Shown in pieces: positions 15,469-23,913 of a stretch of 64,000 nucleotides of DNA. Source of the DNA: JBBDIM01 sp040880405 (GTDB taxonomy: Bacteria; Planctomycetota; Planctomycetia; Pirellulales; Pirellulaceae); the NCBI GenBank assembly GCA_040880405.1, contig JBBDIM010000104.1, positions 55,980-119,979 on the forward strand. The letters run 5' to 3'. Position 1 is the first letter of the stretch; every line of letters begins with the position of its first letter. The notes below the pieces were generated by a model. That model worked only from the letters and a program-made list of their open reading frames with translations, was not told where the DNA came from and did not search any database. The position numbers and the translations under genes were made by a program.

Positions 15469-18291
15469 CTACTGACAGGCCTCACAATCCCCGTCCAAGT
15501 TGCAAGTCTCGGACGCCGGGGCGGTGGTTCCTCGGTCGAGCCGGATGTCGGCCGAGGCGCTGGCGTTCTTCATCCAGCGAGGCTGGATGCCGAAACGGTT
15601 GACGTCGATCGTCGACTTCTCGACTTGGGTCGCACTCAAGGTCCGCAGGTAGTAGGTGGTTTTCAAACCCCGTTCCCAGGCGAAGAAGTACATGTCGTGC
15701 AACCGGCGGCCACTCGGTTCGGCCATGTACAGGTTGAGCGACTGCCCCATGTCGATCCACTTTTGGCGACGCGAGGCACACTCGATCAACCACTCCGGAG
15801 CGACCTCGAAAGCGGTCAGGTACTTTTTCTTGATCTCGTCCGGGATGCGGTCGATCTCTAGCACGCCGCCGTCGTAGTATTTGAGCGACTCGACCATATC
15901 GGAATCCCACAAACCAAGTTCCTTCAGGTCGTCGACCAAGCGGCGGTTGATCTGGGGGAACTCGCCGGAGAGGTTACTTTTGACGAACAGGTTTTTGTAG
16001 GCCGGTTCGATCGACTGGGCCACTCCGACGATGGTGGAAATGGTGGCGGTCGGGGCGATCGCCATGATGTTACTATTCCGCATACCGTGGGTGGCGATGG
16101 CGTCTCGAACGACTTGCCAGTCCAGCGTGGTGTCGCGGTTCATTTCGACCTTCACGCCACGCTCCTGTTCCAGGATGTCGATCGAGTCGATCGGCAAAAT
16201 CCCTCGATCCCACTTCGAACCCGCATAGGTTTCGTAGGTGCCGCGTTCGGCTGCCAAGTCACTGGAGGCCAACAGGGCGAAGTAGGAGATGGCCTCCATG
16301 CTTTGATCGGCAAAGGTGACCGCTTCTTCGCTGGCGAAGCCAACCCCAATTGCGTTCAAGGCGTCCTGGAAGCCCATGATTCCCATCCCCACCGGGCGGT
16401 GCCGCTGGTTCGAGTTTTTGGCCTCGGCCGTCGGGTAGTAGTTGATGTCGATCACGTTGTCGAGCATCCGCATGGCGGTGGTGACCGTCTCGCGAAGTTT
16501 CTCCAGATCGAGCTCGCCATCTTTGATGTGGGCCACCAAGTTGATACTGCCGAGGTTGCAGACCGCGGTCTCGTTCTTGGAAGTGTTGAGCAGAATCTCG
16601 GTACACAGATTGCTGCTGTGGACCACGCCGACATGATCCTGCGGCGAGCGGAGGTTCGAAGGGTCTTTCCAGGTGATCCAGGGATGCCCCGTCTCGAAAA
16701 TCCGCGTCAGCATCTTCCGCCACAGTTCCACTGCCGAAACACGGCGGAAGAGACGGATTTTGCCCTCGTCGGCCATTTGCTCGTACTGGGTGTACCGCTC
16801 TTCGAAGGCCTTACCGTACAAGTCGTGCAGGTCGGGGGTTTCGTCCGGGCTGAACAAGGTCCATTGGGCTTGTTCCTGCACGCGCCGCATGAACAGATCG
16901 GGGATCCAGTTGGCGGTGTGCATGTCGTGAGTCCGGCGTCGGTCGTCGCCGGTGTTCTTGCGGAGGTCGAGAAATTCCTCGACATCTAGATGCCAAGTTT
17001 CCAGGTACGAGCAGACCGCACCCTTCCGCTTGCCACCTTGATTGACGGCGATGGCCGTATCGTTGACCACCTTCAAAAACGGAATCACACCCTGGCTTTG
17101 ACCGTTGGTTCCCTTAATGTGGGAGTTGGTGGCCCGGATGTTGGTCCAGTCGTTCCCCAGTCCGCCAGCCCACTTCGACAGCATGGCGTTATCGGAGATC
17201 ACCTTGAAGATATGTTCCAGGTCGTCCGAAACGGTGCTTAGGTAGCACGAGCTGAGCTGCGGGTGCAGCGTGCCGGAGTTGAATAGCGTGGGGGTCGCCG
17301 AGGTGAAGCGGAAGTTCGAGAGGATGTTGTAGAACTCGATCGCGCGAGCTTCCTTGTCCTCTTCGTTCCACGCCAAGCCCATGGCGACGCGCATCCAGAA
17401 GTACTGGGGCGTCTCGATCCGGCGACCATCGATGTGCAGCAGGTAGCGGTCGTAGATCGTTTGCAGGCCGAGGTAGGGGAAGGCAGCGTCCCGTTCCGGT
17501 CGCAAGGCGGCTGCGATCCGGGGGATGTCGTACTCGCGGAGCTTGGGTGAAAGCCGGTCGGCCTCAATCCCCGATTCTAGATACTCGCCAAACCGGGCGG
17601 CGGTTACTTGGTTCAGGTCGTCCTGAGGATGGATATGTCCCAGCGACTCGTTGTAAATGACCATCAACATCAGCCGAGCGGCGACGGTGTCGTAGTCGGG
17701 GTCGCGTTCGATCCGCGCCCGAGCGGCCAAAACCATGGCACGGTAAATTTCGGTCGGGGTGATTCCATCGTACAGCGAGCGGTAGGTCTCTTCGACCAGT
17801 TCTTCGGCCGAGCAGGTTTGCTCCATCCCACGGACAGCCGAATAGATCCGGCGCCGTAGCCGCGTGGCGTCGAAAGGTTGCCGCTCACCTGTTTCAAGCA
17901 GGACATGAATCCGCGGCGGGGCCAACACGCCTTCGGAATCGGCGGCCTTGAGGGCCCGCAGCTTGGCGTGCTGTTCGCGATAAAGGATGTAACGGCGGGC
18001 CACCCCGTAATGACTGTGCCGCATCAATTGGATTTCTACAGCGTCCTGGATCGTCTCGACATCCAACCCGTCTCGGCTGAAGGGGCGGCTCTCGATCTGG
18101 TCGACCACCTGCCGGGTGATCTCTGAGATTTGCTGTTGGAGCGAATCCTCGAGAACTTGGCCCTCGGGCAAGCCAATCTCGGCGCGGAAGGCCTTGGTGA
18201 TGGCGTTCTCGACCCGAGACGGTTCAAACGAGTTGATCCGGCCATCCCGTTTCCGCACATCCAACGATACCTGAGTGGTGACTGTCGTCAT
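15469..18291 (-). CDS. nrdA: Ribonucleotide reductase large subunit, class I
   Basis: 940-residue catalytic subunit reducing ribonucleoside diphosphates. Two ATP-cone modules are visible at the N terminus (VRKRDGRINSFEPSRVENAI near 12-31; VLLETGERQPFDATRLRRRI near 110-130), the second giving extra allosteric capacity. Catalytic cysteines: SSCYLST, the radical Cys in SSNLCTEILLN, and AVCNLGSIN; the Tyr pair of the radical path in TTYYLRTLSATQ; and C-terminal redox cysteines in the final CNLDGDCEACQ. I chose the ATG at 18291 because AGGAGA lies 8 nt upstream; starts at 18369 and 18399 are in frame and would add 26 or 36 low-complexity residues. Forms an operon with nrdB. NrdR-like boxes lie ~340-420 nt upstream. 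Confidence 0.95.
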   Translation of the reverse strand: MTTVTTQVSLDVRKRDGRINSFEPSRVENAITKAFRAEIGLPEGQVLEDSLQQQISEITRQVVDQIESRPFSRDGLDVETIQDAVEIQLMRHSHYGVARRYILYREQHAKLRALKAADSEGVLAPPRIHVLLETGERQPFDATRLRRRIYSAVRGMEQTCSAEELVEETYRSLYDGITPTEIYRAMVLAARARIERDPDYDTVAARLMLMVIYNESLGHIHPQDDLNQVTAARFGEYLESGIEADRLSPKLREYDIPRIAAALRPERDAAFPYLGLQTIYDRYLLHIDGRRIETPQYFWMRVAMGLAWNEEDKEARAIEFYNILSNFRFTSATPTLFNSGTLHPQLSSCYLSTVSDDLEHIFKVISDNAMLSKWAGGLGNDWTNIRATNSHIKGTNGQSQGVIPFLKVVNDTAIAVNQGGKRKGAVCSYLETWHLDVEEFLDLRKNTGDDRRRTHDMHTANWIPDLFMRRVQEQAQWTLFSPDETPDLHDLYGKAFEERYTQYEQMADEGKIRLFRRVSAVELWRKMLTRIFETGHPWITWKDPSNLRSPQDHVGVVHSSNLCTEILLNTSKNETAVCNLGSINLVAHIKDGELDLEKLRETVTTAMRMLDNVIDINYYPTAEAKNSNQRHRPVGMGIMGFQDALNAIGVGFASEEAVTFADQSMEAISYFALLASSDLAAERGTYETYAGSKWDRGILPIDSIDILEQERGVKVEMNRDTTLDWQVVRDAIATHGMRNSNIMAIAPTATISTIVGVAQSIEPAYKNLFVKSNLSGEFPQINRRLVDDLKELGLWDSDMVESLKYYDGGVLEIDRIPDEIKKKYLTAFEVAPEWLIECASRRQKWIDMGQSLNLYMAEPSGRRLHDMYFFAWERGLKTTYYLRTLSATQVEKSTIDVNRFGIQPRWMKNASASADIRLDRGTTAPASETCNLDGDCEACQ

Positions 18292-18630
18292 GACATCTTC
18301 TCCTACGGACTGCTGCTGCTTCCCCGCTGTCGAACCATTGCCGACAGACACGCCTTTTTTCGACTGCATGGTGTCCCGCTTCTCCGTGATCAAGGTCAAA
18401 TTAAACCCCTCTCCGGTGTGCCAAATGAGCCACTTGCCAGAGACGATTGTTGAAACTAGGCAGTATCAAGCAGTTGCCACACCCTGGGGGGTGTGCAATG
18501 GTCGTCCGTGACACCAGTTCGTTCAGACCAGAACCTGAGACTCCTAATTTCCGCCTCCCGTTGATCATCAATCGGGTGGTATTTGGCCACGTGCTGGGGC
18601 GGAAATGCTTCCGATTACCACCCTGGCTGG

Positions 18631-18646
18631 CTACTGGATATTGTAT
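18631..18646. promoter_or_regulatory. Weak NrdR-box-like site over the nrdA -10 element
   Basis: Read on the minus strand it matches 11 of 16 positions of the NrdR box consensus (acaCwAtATaTwGtgt). Its start is 31 nt from the next box, three helical turns, the usual tandem spacing. It covers the predicted -10 element. Confidence 0.45.
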
Positions 18647-18667
18647 CGCTCTGTTTGATGAGCACAA
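18640..18667 (-). promoter_or_regulatory. Predicted nrdA promoter
   Basis: On the minus strand TTGTGC (18662-18667) and TACAAT (18640-18645) are separated by 16 nt; TACAAT matches the -10 consensus at five of six positions. The start of transcription would be near 18633, giving a leader of roughly 340 nt before the nrdA ATG. NrdR boxes overlap both elements, consistent with repression. Confidence 0.5.
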
Positions 18668-18677
18668 TATCTAGTGA
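18662..18677. promoter_or_regulatory. NrdR box
   Basis: GCACAATATCTAGTGA matches 13 of 16 positions of the palindromic NrdR consensus. It overlaps the predicted -35 element of nrdA. The cognate repressor gene nrdR is at 23397-23864. Confidence 0.65.
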
Positions 18678-18695
18678 CGCTAAATTTTGTCTTCG

Positions 18696-18711
18696 ACACA
18701 ACATATGGTGG
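18696..18711. promoter_or_regulatory. NrdR box
   Basis: ACACAACATATGGTGG matches 13 of 16 positions of the NrdR consensus. It begins 34 nt from the neighbouring box, slightly more than three helical turns. Confidence 0.55.
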
Positions 18712-19276
18712 TCGTTGATCGATTTTCGCGACAGAGGCCCAATATATCGTGGTTGAGGCCTCCGTCAACCACTTTATCTTCACATTCTATAACTCGTTTG
18801 CTGGCAACAAGTAAACGCAGCAGCATTTTCCGTAAGCGGAACTCGTTGCTAGCGATGCTGTCGCGGCAGTGCTCGCATTGTGGTCTGCGGGGCGGGAAAC
18901 GATCAAGGTCAATTCGAGAAAGTAGTTCGCAAGAAGGTGGAAGATTTACTAGGTGGGTGGTTCGACGGCCATCGGACTCGGATACCGTCGCGAAGCATCA
19001 ACAAAGCGAATTCCTCCTCGGCCAACCCATGTTGATCATCTACCGAGACTGCCCGTAAGCCTGATCACAGCGGCGCTGCATCTCGTCAAATGGAATCTCC
19101 TCAACCTTTTGTGAGAGGATCCACTCATGTCCGTATTGGATGTGCGACGATACTCGCGACGTGCGCACAATCCATTACAATGCGTGTATCGGAATCGGGC
19201 TGGGCGCGGCCTACCTACAGATTCCCCCTCCTTGACTGCCTTATCCTTGATTGAATCATCCAGCGGAGAAACTGCC

Positions 19277-20170
19277 GTGCAAACGATACCCCGCGATCTT
19301 TCGGAAATCCATCGCCTTGTCAGCGACATGTTCGTGTGGCCCAACACATCGGCCGGTTGGGATAAGTATCGATTGACCGAAGACCAGATCGATTTTTTCC
19401 ACGAGCAAGGTTATTTGTCGGGGATTCGGATCCTGGATGAGGAGCAAGTCGAGACGCTACGGGGTGAATTGTCTGGATTCTTCGATCCCAATCACGAAGG
19501 CCGCGACCTGTGGTATGAGTATCACACCAACGAATCGGTCAACGCGGATACGGTACTGTTCCATGCCTTAGGGGCGTGGCGGATCGCGGCTGGTTTTCAC
19601 GATTTATTGTGGGCCCCGGCCTTCGTGATGGCGGCCAGTCAACTGCTTAACGGAACCGTTCGGTTTTGGCACGACCAGCTCTTCTGCAAACCGGCGAAAC
19701 ATGGCGGCGTGGTGGCCTGGCACCAGGACTATTCGTACTGGACGAGAACCAAACCAATGGCCCACCTGACCTGTTGGATCGGCCTGGACGACGCGACCCG
19801 CGAAAATGGCTGCGTCCATTACATTCCCGGGAGCCACCAATGGGAACTGCTGCCGGTGACCGGATTGGCGGGCGATATGACCGCGATTCGGGAGGTACTT
19901 TCTCCATCCCAACTCGAACAGTTCAAAAAGCCTGTGGCCGCTGAACTAAAGGCGGGTGAGGCGGTGTTTCATCATCCGTTGATGGTTCACGGTTCGTTCG
20001 AAAACCGTATCGATCGGCCACGCCGAGCCACCGTCTTAAACGTGATTAAAGATGGAGTTCGCAGCGACAGCAACGAGGAACTACTCAACGGAGTTCCGAT
20101 TGTTCCGCCGGGTGAACCGATGCAAGGTAGATTTTTTCCGAAGCTGTTCGACCCGTCGCTTTTGGATTGA
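19277..20170 (+). CDS. Phytanoyl-CoA dioxygenase (PhyH) family protein
   Basis: 297 residues from the GTG at 19277, which has GGAG 8 nt upstream; an ATG at 19127 in the same frame also has a GAGAGG-like site and would add 50 residues that look unlike PhyH. PhyH proteins are Fe(II)/2-oxoglutarate-dependent oxygenases. The HxD pair is in VAWHQDYSYW (~153-155), the distal His in FHHPLMVHGS and the 2-oxoglutarate-binding Arg in the following RPRRATVLN. The N-terminal segment FVWPNTSAGWDKYRLTEDQIDFFHEQGYL is typical of the family. Substrate unknown. It stands alone, with a convergent gene downstream. Confidence 0.88.
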   Translation: MQTIPRDLSEIHRLVSDMFVWPNTSAGWDKYRLTEDQIDFFHEQGYLSGIRILDEEQVETLRGELSGFFDPNHEGRDLWYEYHTNESVNADTVLFHALGAWRIAAGFHDLLWAPAFVMAASQLLNGTVRFWHDQLFCKPAKHGGVVAWHQDYSYWTRTKPMAHLTCWIGLDDATRENGCVHYIPGSHQWELLPVTGLAGDMTAIREVLSPSQLEQFKKPVAAELKAGEAVFHHPLMVHGSFENRIDRPRRATVLNVIKDGVRSDSNEELLNGVPIVPPGEPMQGRFFPKLFDPSLLD

Positions 20171-20225
20171 ACGTCGAAACTTGATTGGTCCGCCTTTATG
20201 GCGAGATCAATTCGGAGCTGCCGGA

Positions 20226-20702
20226 CTAGTCGGCCGAAACGGGGCGATGTCGGAATTGCTCGATCGCCTGATCCGGCGAGAGATTGAAGATCGTACGGGG
20301 CGAGGCAACCCATTTCTCGCCGTCATATTCAAACACCGCCGTGGCGGCCCGCAGATTTGAAACCGCTTCCACTTCTTCCATGCCGCCCCCTTCGATCGCT
20401 TCGAAGCGAATGGTGACGCTGACAAATGCCCGCAGCAGGTTGGACTGTTCATCTTCGGCAAACTGGGCGTTCGACTCAAAATCGCAGTCGACCCACCTTA
20501 GGCCCCGCGGTTTGCCGGTGGCCGCGGCCTTTTTCATAAACTCCGCCTCCAACCACTCACGCCGAATCTGGAAGAGCTGTTTTGCCTTGACGGGGTCGAT
20601 TTTCGGTTGCAGCGACATGAGCCGGCCACTGCGCAGGACAATCATCACCACTAGGCCCAACATGCCTAGCAAAATTCCGGCGGATACCCAGATCGCGAAC
20701 AT
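20226..20702 (-). CDS. Membrane-anchored Tim44-like/hypothetical protein
   Basis: 158 residues from the ATG at 20702, which has AGGAGGAG upstream. One TM helix (~3-24, MFAIWVSAGILLGMLGLVVMIVL) is followed by a cytoplasmic domain: a helical stretch (DPVKAKQLFQIRREWLEAEFMKKA), then WVDCDFESNAQFA and mixed strands ending with VASPRTIFNLSPDQAIEQF. The pattern of a TM anchor with a DUF/Tim44-like NTF2-type fold, FVSVTIRFEAIE...EVEAVSNLRAATAVFEYDGEKW, suggests a Tim44-like domain, but the match is by eye. No operon partner. Confidence 0.7.
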   Translation of the reverse strand: MFAIWVSAGILLGMLGLVVMIVLRSGRLMSLQPKIDPVKAKQLFQIRREWLEAEFMKKAAATGKPRGLRWVDCDFESNAQFAEDEQSNLLRAFVSVTIRFEAIEGGGMEEVEAVSNLRAATAVFEYDGEKWVASPRTIFNLSPDQAIEQFRHRPVSAD

Positions 20703-20956
20703 GGCAACGGCTCCTCCTGGCGGGAGGTAATGAGGTAGCAAGAGGAAAGACGCAGCGGAGGCATCTCCGGGCGAAATCCCCTTCACTGGGGCCGAATCAC
20801 CCGACCGGTCACCCCGGGTTATTGCGGCGGATGACTTCGCTTAGCTAGTATTGTAGGGACCTCCACCCAAACTTTGCAATTGATTCCCTCTTTCGGGGCG
20901 ATTTTCCTAGAAGAGAAGCCGCGCATGCAACCTGGGAATTTACGGCGACTGTCAAT

Positions 20957-21466
20957 ATGACCAGCCAGCAGCAAACCAGGATGTTTTATCTGCGGATACC
21001 GGAGGGGAGCATCCATGGCCCGGTTGGGGAGTCCGATCTGCGGCGGTGGGTGATTGAGGGACGCGTCGATCCGCGATGTGAGATTCGAGGGTCGGAAGAT
21101 GAGCGATGGATGGCGAGCGAGATTTGGTTTCCGATCCTCCGCTTGCCATCCTCCGTCGCGGCGGGAAGCCCATTTAAGGGTGTTGAGACCTCGCTGGGGT
21201 CCGAATCGAAATCCCGCGTGCCACACCGAGGCGTCGTCGTGTTGCTACTTGGGACGCTGGGAATGATCGCCGCTTGCCCAATTTTCAGCCTGATGGCGTG
21301 GGGGATGGCCTCCGCGGACCTGGCTGAAATGCAAGCGGGTAAAATGGATAAAACGGGGCATAACCTCACGGTTTTGGGTTACTACCTCGGGATGACCGGC
21401 GGGCTGTTGTGGCTAATGGGAATCCTAGTGATTTTGGGATTTGGAATCCTGGTACTGACGGGATAA
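20957..21466 (+). CDS. GYF_2-domain (DUF4339) membrane protein
   Basis: 169 residues. The N-terminal ~55 residues form a GYF_2/DUF4339 domain: FYLRIPEGSIHGPVGESDLRRWVIEGRVDPRCEIR...WMASEIWFPIL, with the G-P and the 'L..W...G' pattern characteristic of the fold. Two hydrophobic helices follow (~90-115 and ~139-168), with a short conserved-looking loop AEMQAGKMDKTG between them, as in the DUF4190 family. Many planctomycete proteins join GYF_2 to such a membrane pair. Function unknown. The start ATG has no strong ribosome-binding site. Confidence 0.78.
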   Translation: MTSQQQTRMFYLRIPEGSIHGPVGESDLRRWVIEGRVDPRCEIRGSEDERWMASEIWFPILRLPSSVAAGSPFKGVETSLGSESKSRVPHRGVVVLLLGTLGMIAACPIFSLMAWGMASADLAEMQAGKMDKTGHNLTVLGYYLGMTGGLLWLMGILVILGFGILVLTG

Positions 21467-21547
21467 AACCTGTCGATGAACTAAATGCGGCGTCCTATGA
21501 CACCAAAACGGTGCCCAATCCCCGATCTCTCCACGAAAGTTACAGCA

Positions 21548-22408
21548 ATGTCGATACTCGGTGCCCACATGTCAATCGCGGGCGGATACTACAAGGCGGT
21601 CGATGCGGCGGCTGAGGTCGGCTTCAACTGTGTGCAACTCTTCTGCAAAAACAACAATCAGTGGCGAGCCAAGGAGATAACCCCCAAGGAGTGCGAGCGG
21701 TTTCAGGAAACGCTGAGCCAGCATGGAATTACCCACCCGCTTTGTCACTCGTCCTACCTGATCAATCTTGCCTCGGCAAAGCAGGAACTGTGGGAGAAGT
21801 CGCTGCAGGCCTTGATTGTTGAGCTTCTGCGATGTGACCAACTCCAGATTCCCTACCTGGTAATGCATCCGGGCGCTTTTGTGGATGATACGCTGGAAGG
21901 GGGTATTTCCCGAATTGCCCAGGCTTTGAACCAGATCCATAACGAGCATCCCGATATTCAGTGCCAAGTACTTCTGGAGACGACTGCGGGGCAGGGGTCG
22001 TGCATTGGGCATCGGTTCGAGCATTTGGCGGACATCTTGGCGCAACTGGAAACGCCGGATCGCGTGCAGGTTTGCCTCGATACGTGCCATATCTTCGCGG
22101 CGGGCTATCCGCTGGATACCGAAGAGGAGTACCACGCCAGCTTCGCGGAATTCGATAACTTGGTGGGACTGAAGAAGCTCAAGGCGATTCACCTGAACGA
22201 CAGCAAAAAGCCGCTCGGGTCTCGTGTCGACCGTCACGAGCATATCGGGCAGGGACACATTGGCGAGAACGCCTTCCGCCACCTGCTGTGCGACCCGCGA
22301 ATGGCGGAAATTCCGATGTACCTGGAGACACCCAAGGGTGAAGAGGAGGGTGTCCTACACGATACCAGAAATCTGGAGACCCTCCGCCGGCTGGCGAAAT
22401 CGAGTTAG
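21548..22408 (+). CDS. nfo: Endonuclease IV (deoxyribonuclease IV)
   Basis: 286-residue AP endonuclease of base-excision repair, TIM barrel with three zinc ions. Seen: start SILGAHMSIAGG, FCKNNNQWRAK, HSSYLINLAS, YLVMHPGAF (zinc His), the Glu ligand in VLLETTAGQG, VCLDTCHIFAAGY, the HLNDSKKPLGSRVDRHEHIGQG stretch with Asp and two His ligands, and ETPKGE near the end. These are all diagnostic. The ATG at 21548 was chosen by family length; the frame extends to 21485 upstream. Confidence 0.96.
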   Translation: MSILGAHMSIAGGYYKAVDAAAEVGFNCVQLFCKNNNQWRAKEITPKECERFQETLSQHGITHPLCHSSYLINLASAKQELWEKSLQALIVELLRCDQLQIPYLVMHPGAFVDDTLEGGISRIAQALNQIHNEHPDIQCQVLLETTAGQGSCIGHRFEHLADILAQLETPDRVQVCLDTCHIFAAGYPLDTEEEYHASFAEFDNLVGLKKLKAIHLNDSKKPLGSRVDRHEHIGQGHIGENAFRHLLCDPRMAEIPMYLETPKGEEEGVLHDTRNLETLRRLAKSS

Positions 22409-22413
22409 CCGGA

Positions 22414-22962
22414 TTAGCCGGTGTCGATATGCAGGCCACGCCTGAGCCGTTCATTTCGGCGGGCTTTGTCCATCATATGGGCCACTTCACGGACGTTTTC
22501 GATTCCGTTGAGCCTCAAGATCGCGTGAGATCGGTCGGTAGAGGTGATGCAGAGCGTCCCGACGCCAAACATTCGGTCCAGAATTCCCTGTTCGAAAGTG
22601 ACATCCTGGATGTCGATTACTTCCATCCGATCGGTAATCCGACGGAGCACCCCCTCTTCGTGGATGAATCGTTGCGTCGTTAGTTCGTACTTAACGCTCA
22701 ACCGTTTCCAGCCGAGCCGCACAAAGAAAAATAACCAAACGACGGCAATTCCCGCGATCACGAAAAGCAAGACAGGCATCAGCACCGTGGCGAAGATCAC
22801 GGCGACCACGATCGCTACGATCGAGAGGATCGCCAGCATCAGGAAGGTGCCGTACATGTCCTTTACGGAATAAGTCCCCTGCCAAAGTTGCTGCTCCGGT
22901 TCATCCTTGCGCACCGGGCCACCAAGGGGATTGGAAGGTTTTTGACTTTGGGGTTCCGGCAT
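22414..22962 (-). CDS. Membrane PH-domain (bPH_2/DUF304) protein
   Basis: 182 residues. Pro-rich N terminus, then a double TM segment (~38-85) and a bacterial PH-like domain (YELTTQRFIHEEGVLRRITDRMEVIDIQDVTFEQGILDRMFGVGTLCI), the typical YdbT/DUF304 order in which the PH domain follows the membrane helices. The gene ends 5 nt from the stop of the convergent nfo gene. An AGAGGA sequence lies 12 nt before the ATG. Probably a small membrane-associated protein; specific function unknown. Confidence 0.85.
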   Translation of the reverse strand: MPEPQSQKPSNPLGGPVRKDEPEQQLWQGTYSVKDMYGTFLMLAILSIVAIVVAVIFATVLMPVLLFVIAGIAVVWLFFFVRLGWKRLSVKYELTTQRFIHEEGVLRRITDRMEVIDIQDVTFEQGILDRMFGVGTLCITSTDRSHAILRLNGIENVREVAHMMDKARRNERLRRGLHIDTG

Positions 22963-23396
22963 CGGCTGGGGTCCTCTTGACGTCGGGCTAGATCAAAACC
23001 GCGGTCACGATCACTTCGATTTACAGGAGACTAAGCGAGGAACTTACACACCCAAAAGAGTGTTTCCTCCGCTTTCGATTCGTTCTCAATCCCCAGATCT
23101 TGTCGTCGACCGCTCGTCATTATAGGGATTTGACCAAGCGAATGAACTAGGAGCAGACGAGGTTTCGTGGATTTGATGAGCGGAAGCACGGCTGCCGCTT
23201 TCGGATGATTTTTGACCACCCTTTGGGTCTGGAGCGACACCGGAAGCCAAATCTCCGGTATATTCTTGGTTTGACAGGTGGGGCTCCGGACCTCGCCGGC
23301 CGACCCGTCTCGGCGGTGTCGTTACCCGCCGAGTCTTCCGTGGACTCGAAAATTTCCCCTTACTAACAACCCATCCCTCCGTTTGGACCAAAATTT
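22963..23396. other. Divergent intergenic region upstream of nrdR
   Basis: About 430 nt between the PH-domain gene and nrdR. Open frames here are out of character with coding sequence. I did not find an NrdR box, clear promoter or hairpin. Confidence 0.4.
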
Positions 23397-23864
23397 ATGC
23401 GGTGTCCCTACTGTGGTTCCGACGATGATCGAGTGATTGATTCTCGTGCCAGCCTGGATGGATTTTCCATTCGGCGGCGACGCGGCTGTAATGGGTGTGG
23501 GCGACGATACACCACCTACGAGCGGCTGGAAGAGATGGCCGTCAAAATCATCAAAAAAGATGAAGTGCGGGAAGCCTTCAAGCCGGAGAAAATCAAAAAG
23601 GGATTGGCCCTGGCCTGTTGGAAACGTCCGATTAGCGAGATGCAAATCGAGGGGATCGTCTCGGCGGTGGAGCGGGAAATTTACGACTCCAACGATGGCG
23701 AAATCGAGAGCCGCCGAATCGGTGAACTGGTCATGAAGCACCTCAGCGAACTGGACCAGGTCGCGTATGTGCGGTTCGCGAGCGTCTACCGCGAGTTCAA
23801 AGACGTACACGATTTCGTCGATGAACTGCAACCGATGCTCCAGCGAAAACCGGCGGATGCCTAA
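23397..23864 (+). CDS. nrdR: Transcriptional repressor NrdR
   Basis: 155 residues. Represses ribonucleotide reductase genes in response to ATP/dATP. The zinc ribbon at the N terminus has MRCPYCGSDDDRVIDSR and RRRGCNGCGRRYTTYER (four Cys at 3, 6, 31, 34), followed by an ATP-cone from VKIIKKDEVREAF to YVRFASVYREF. This order is unique to NrdR. The probable target operon nrdAB, with NrdR-like boxes, lies about 5 kb away on the other strand. Confidence 0.97.
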   Translation: MRCPYCGSDDDRVIDSRASLDGFSIRRRRGCNGCGRRYTTYERLEEMAVKIIKKDEVREAFKPEKIKKGLALACWKRPISEMQIEGIVSAVEREIYDSNDGEIESRRIGELVMKHLSELDQVAYVRFASVYREFKDVHDFVDELQPMLQRKPADA

Positions 23865-23913
23865 GCGAATCTAAATCCACGCGGTGAGCATCCTCGCTCC
23901 GTTCCCGCGGCCC

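Larger units (their letters stand above)
18292..19276. other. Long divergent intergenic region (nrdA leader, NrdR sites)
   Basis: Nearly 1 kb between nrdA and the PhyH gene. It holds the predicted nrdA promoter and NrdR boxes (18631-18711), and an imperfect hairpin (18474-18498, CACACCC/GGGTGTG stem) within the predicted nrdA leader. Open frames at 18447-18674 and 18687-19058 look random in composition. From 18720 to 19126 I see nothing I can name. The PhyH frame is open back to an ATG at 19127. Confidence 0.5.

Noticed and set aside
16087..16989. 300-codon plus-strand open frame inside nrdA
   Set aside because: It is antisense to the conserved catalytic part of nrdA; in GC-rich DNA such shadows are common and the translation has no family features.
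18292..18640. Cobalamin riboswitch before nrdA
   Set aside because: I looked for the B12-box and core motifs in the leader and did not find them; the enzyme is class I and does not need B12.
18687..19058. 123-codon open frame upstream of the PhyH gene
   Set aside because: Ser/Arg-rich random composition, no ribosome-binding site and overlap with the NrdR-box region.
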